Shown here: positions 61,285-64,000 of the stretch, one piece after another | Layout: each line of letters begins with the position of its first letter | How positions within the stretch are numbered: the first letter of the stretch is position 1 | Position numbers and translations under genes: made by a program | NCBI GenBank assembly: GCA_019135865.1 | Contig: JAGVVD010000052.1 | Coordinates: forward strand, 231,854 to 295,853 | Reading direction: 5' to 3' | DNA from: Elusimicrobiota bacterium | GTDB lineage: Bacteria > Elusimicrobiota > Elusimicrobia > Elusimicrobiales > UBA9959 | DNA length: 64,000 nucleotides | The notes under the pieces: model-generated | Told to the model about the DNA's origin: nothing | Database searches by the model: none | The model's input: the letters and a program-made list of their open reading frames with translations, nothing else

Positions 61285-64000
<2,716 letters not shown>

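Overview
The window looks like chromosomal DNA of a GC-rich Gram-negative bacterium. The best guess is a member of the Elusimicrobiota, from the style of the 16S text and the gene mix; no phylogeny was run. An outer membrane is implied by a PorV-like barrel protein, lipoproteins, a second small barrel protein and many exported proteins. Metabolism is suggested by formate-tetrahydrofolate ligase, indolepyruvate:ferredoxin oxidoreductase, a pyruvoyl arginine decarboxylase with agmatinase, a POT peptide transporter and several peptidases, which fit an anaerobic amino-acid or peptide fermenter (inference).

Layout. 1-1626: a partial gene, a frameshifted small gene and gene remnants in AT-richer DNA. 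1627-7113: a secreted repeat protein and a very large PorV-barrel/caspase fusion. 7141-9411 (minus): MFS transporter and ChaN-like protein. 9538-16214: a lysine-only microprotein, recA, xerD-like recombinase, a membrane protein, a degenerate 3-hydroxyacyl-CoA dehydrogenase and fhs. 16234-16408: a TIR-bearing repeat. 16440-17621: a zinc-site-less M3 peptidase relative. 17635-19690 (minus): arginine to agmatine to putrescine genes plus a lipoprotein. 19751-25792 (minus): two back-to-back coiled-coil proteins of about 1,000 residues. 26009-30060: rpmB, YjbQ, YbgC-type thioesterase, and an M16 protease pair (one active, one lacking the zinc motif).

30232-45287 is the accessory heart of the window. 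A sigma-54 response regulator and a stand-alone H-box mini-protein diverge from a 31-codon peptide gene, a compact RpoN-like sigma factor and a lipoprotein. Next comes an AT-richer block: a 63-residue peptide, a radical SAM/SPASM enzyme, a serine beta-lactamase-fold hydrolase, an SBP5-type peptide-binding protein and a hybrid histidine kinase. Three near-identical -24/-12 promoters (31910, 39529, 42248) drive the peptide/sigma cluster and two paralogous secreted proteins. Small two-helix membrane peptides, an IS30 insertion, a CPBP protease and a thioredoxin-fold protein complete the region. I read it as a self-contained peptide-maturation, sensing and sigma-54 response system that I cannot match to a described one.

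45293-58693 is ordinary housekeeping: methyltransferase, M20 peptidase, PLD-family protein, iorAB, U32 peptidase, EamA transporter, serS, NlpC/P60, a barrel protein, POT transporter and a TPR protein. 58885-64000 is an rRNA operon: two promoters, boxA, 16S, tRNA-Ile(GAT), tRNA-Ala(TGC) and the 5' part of 23S. The 16S gene lacks about 90-100 nt that are universally conserved, so it is either a broken copy or an assembly error.
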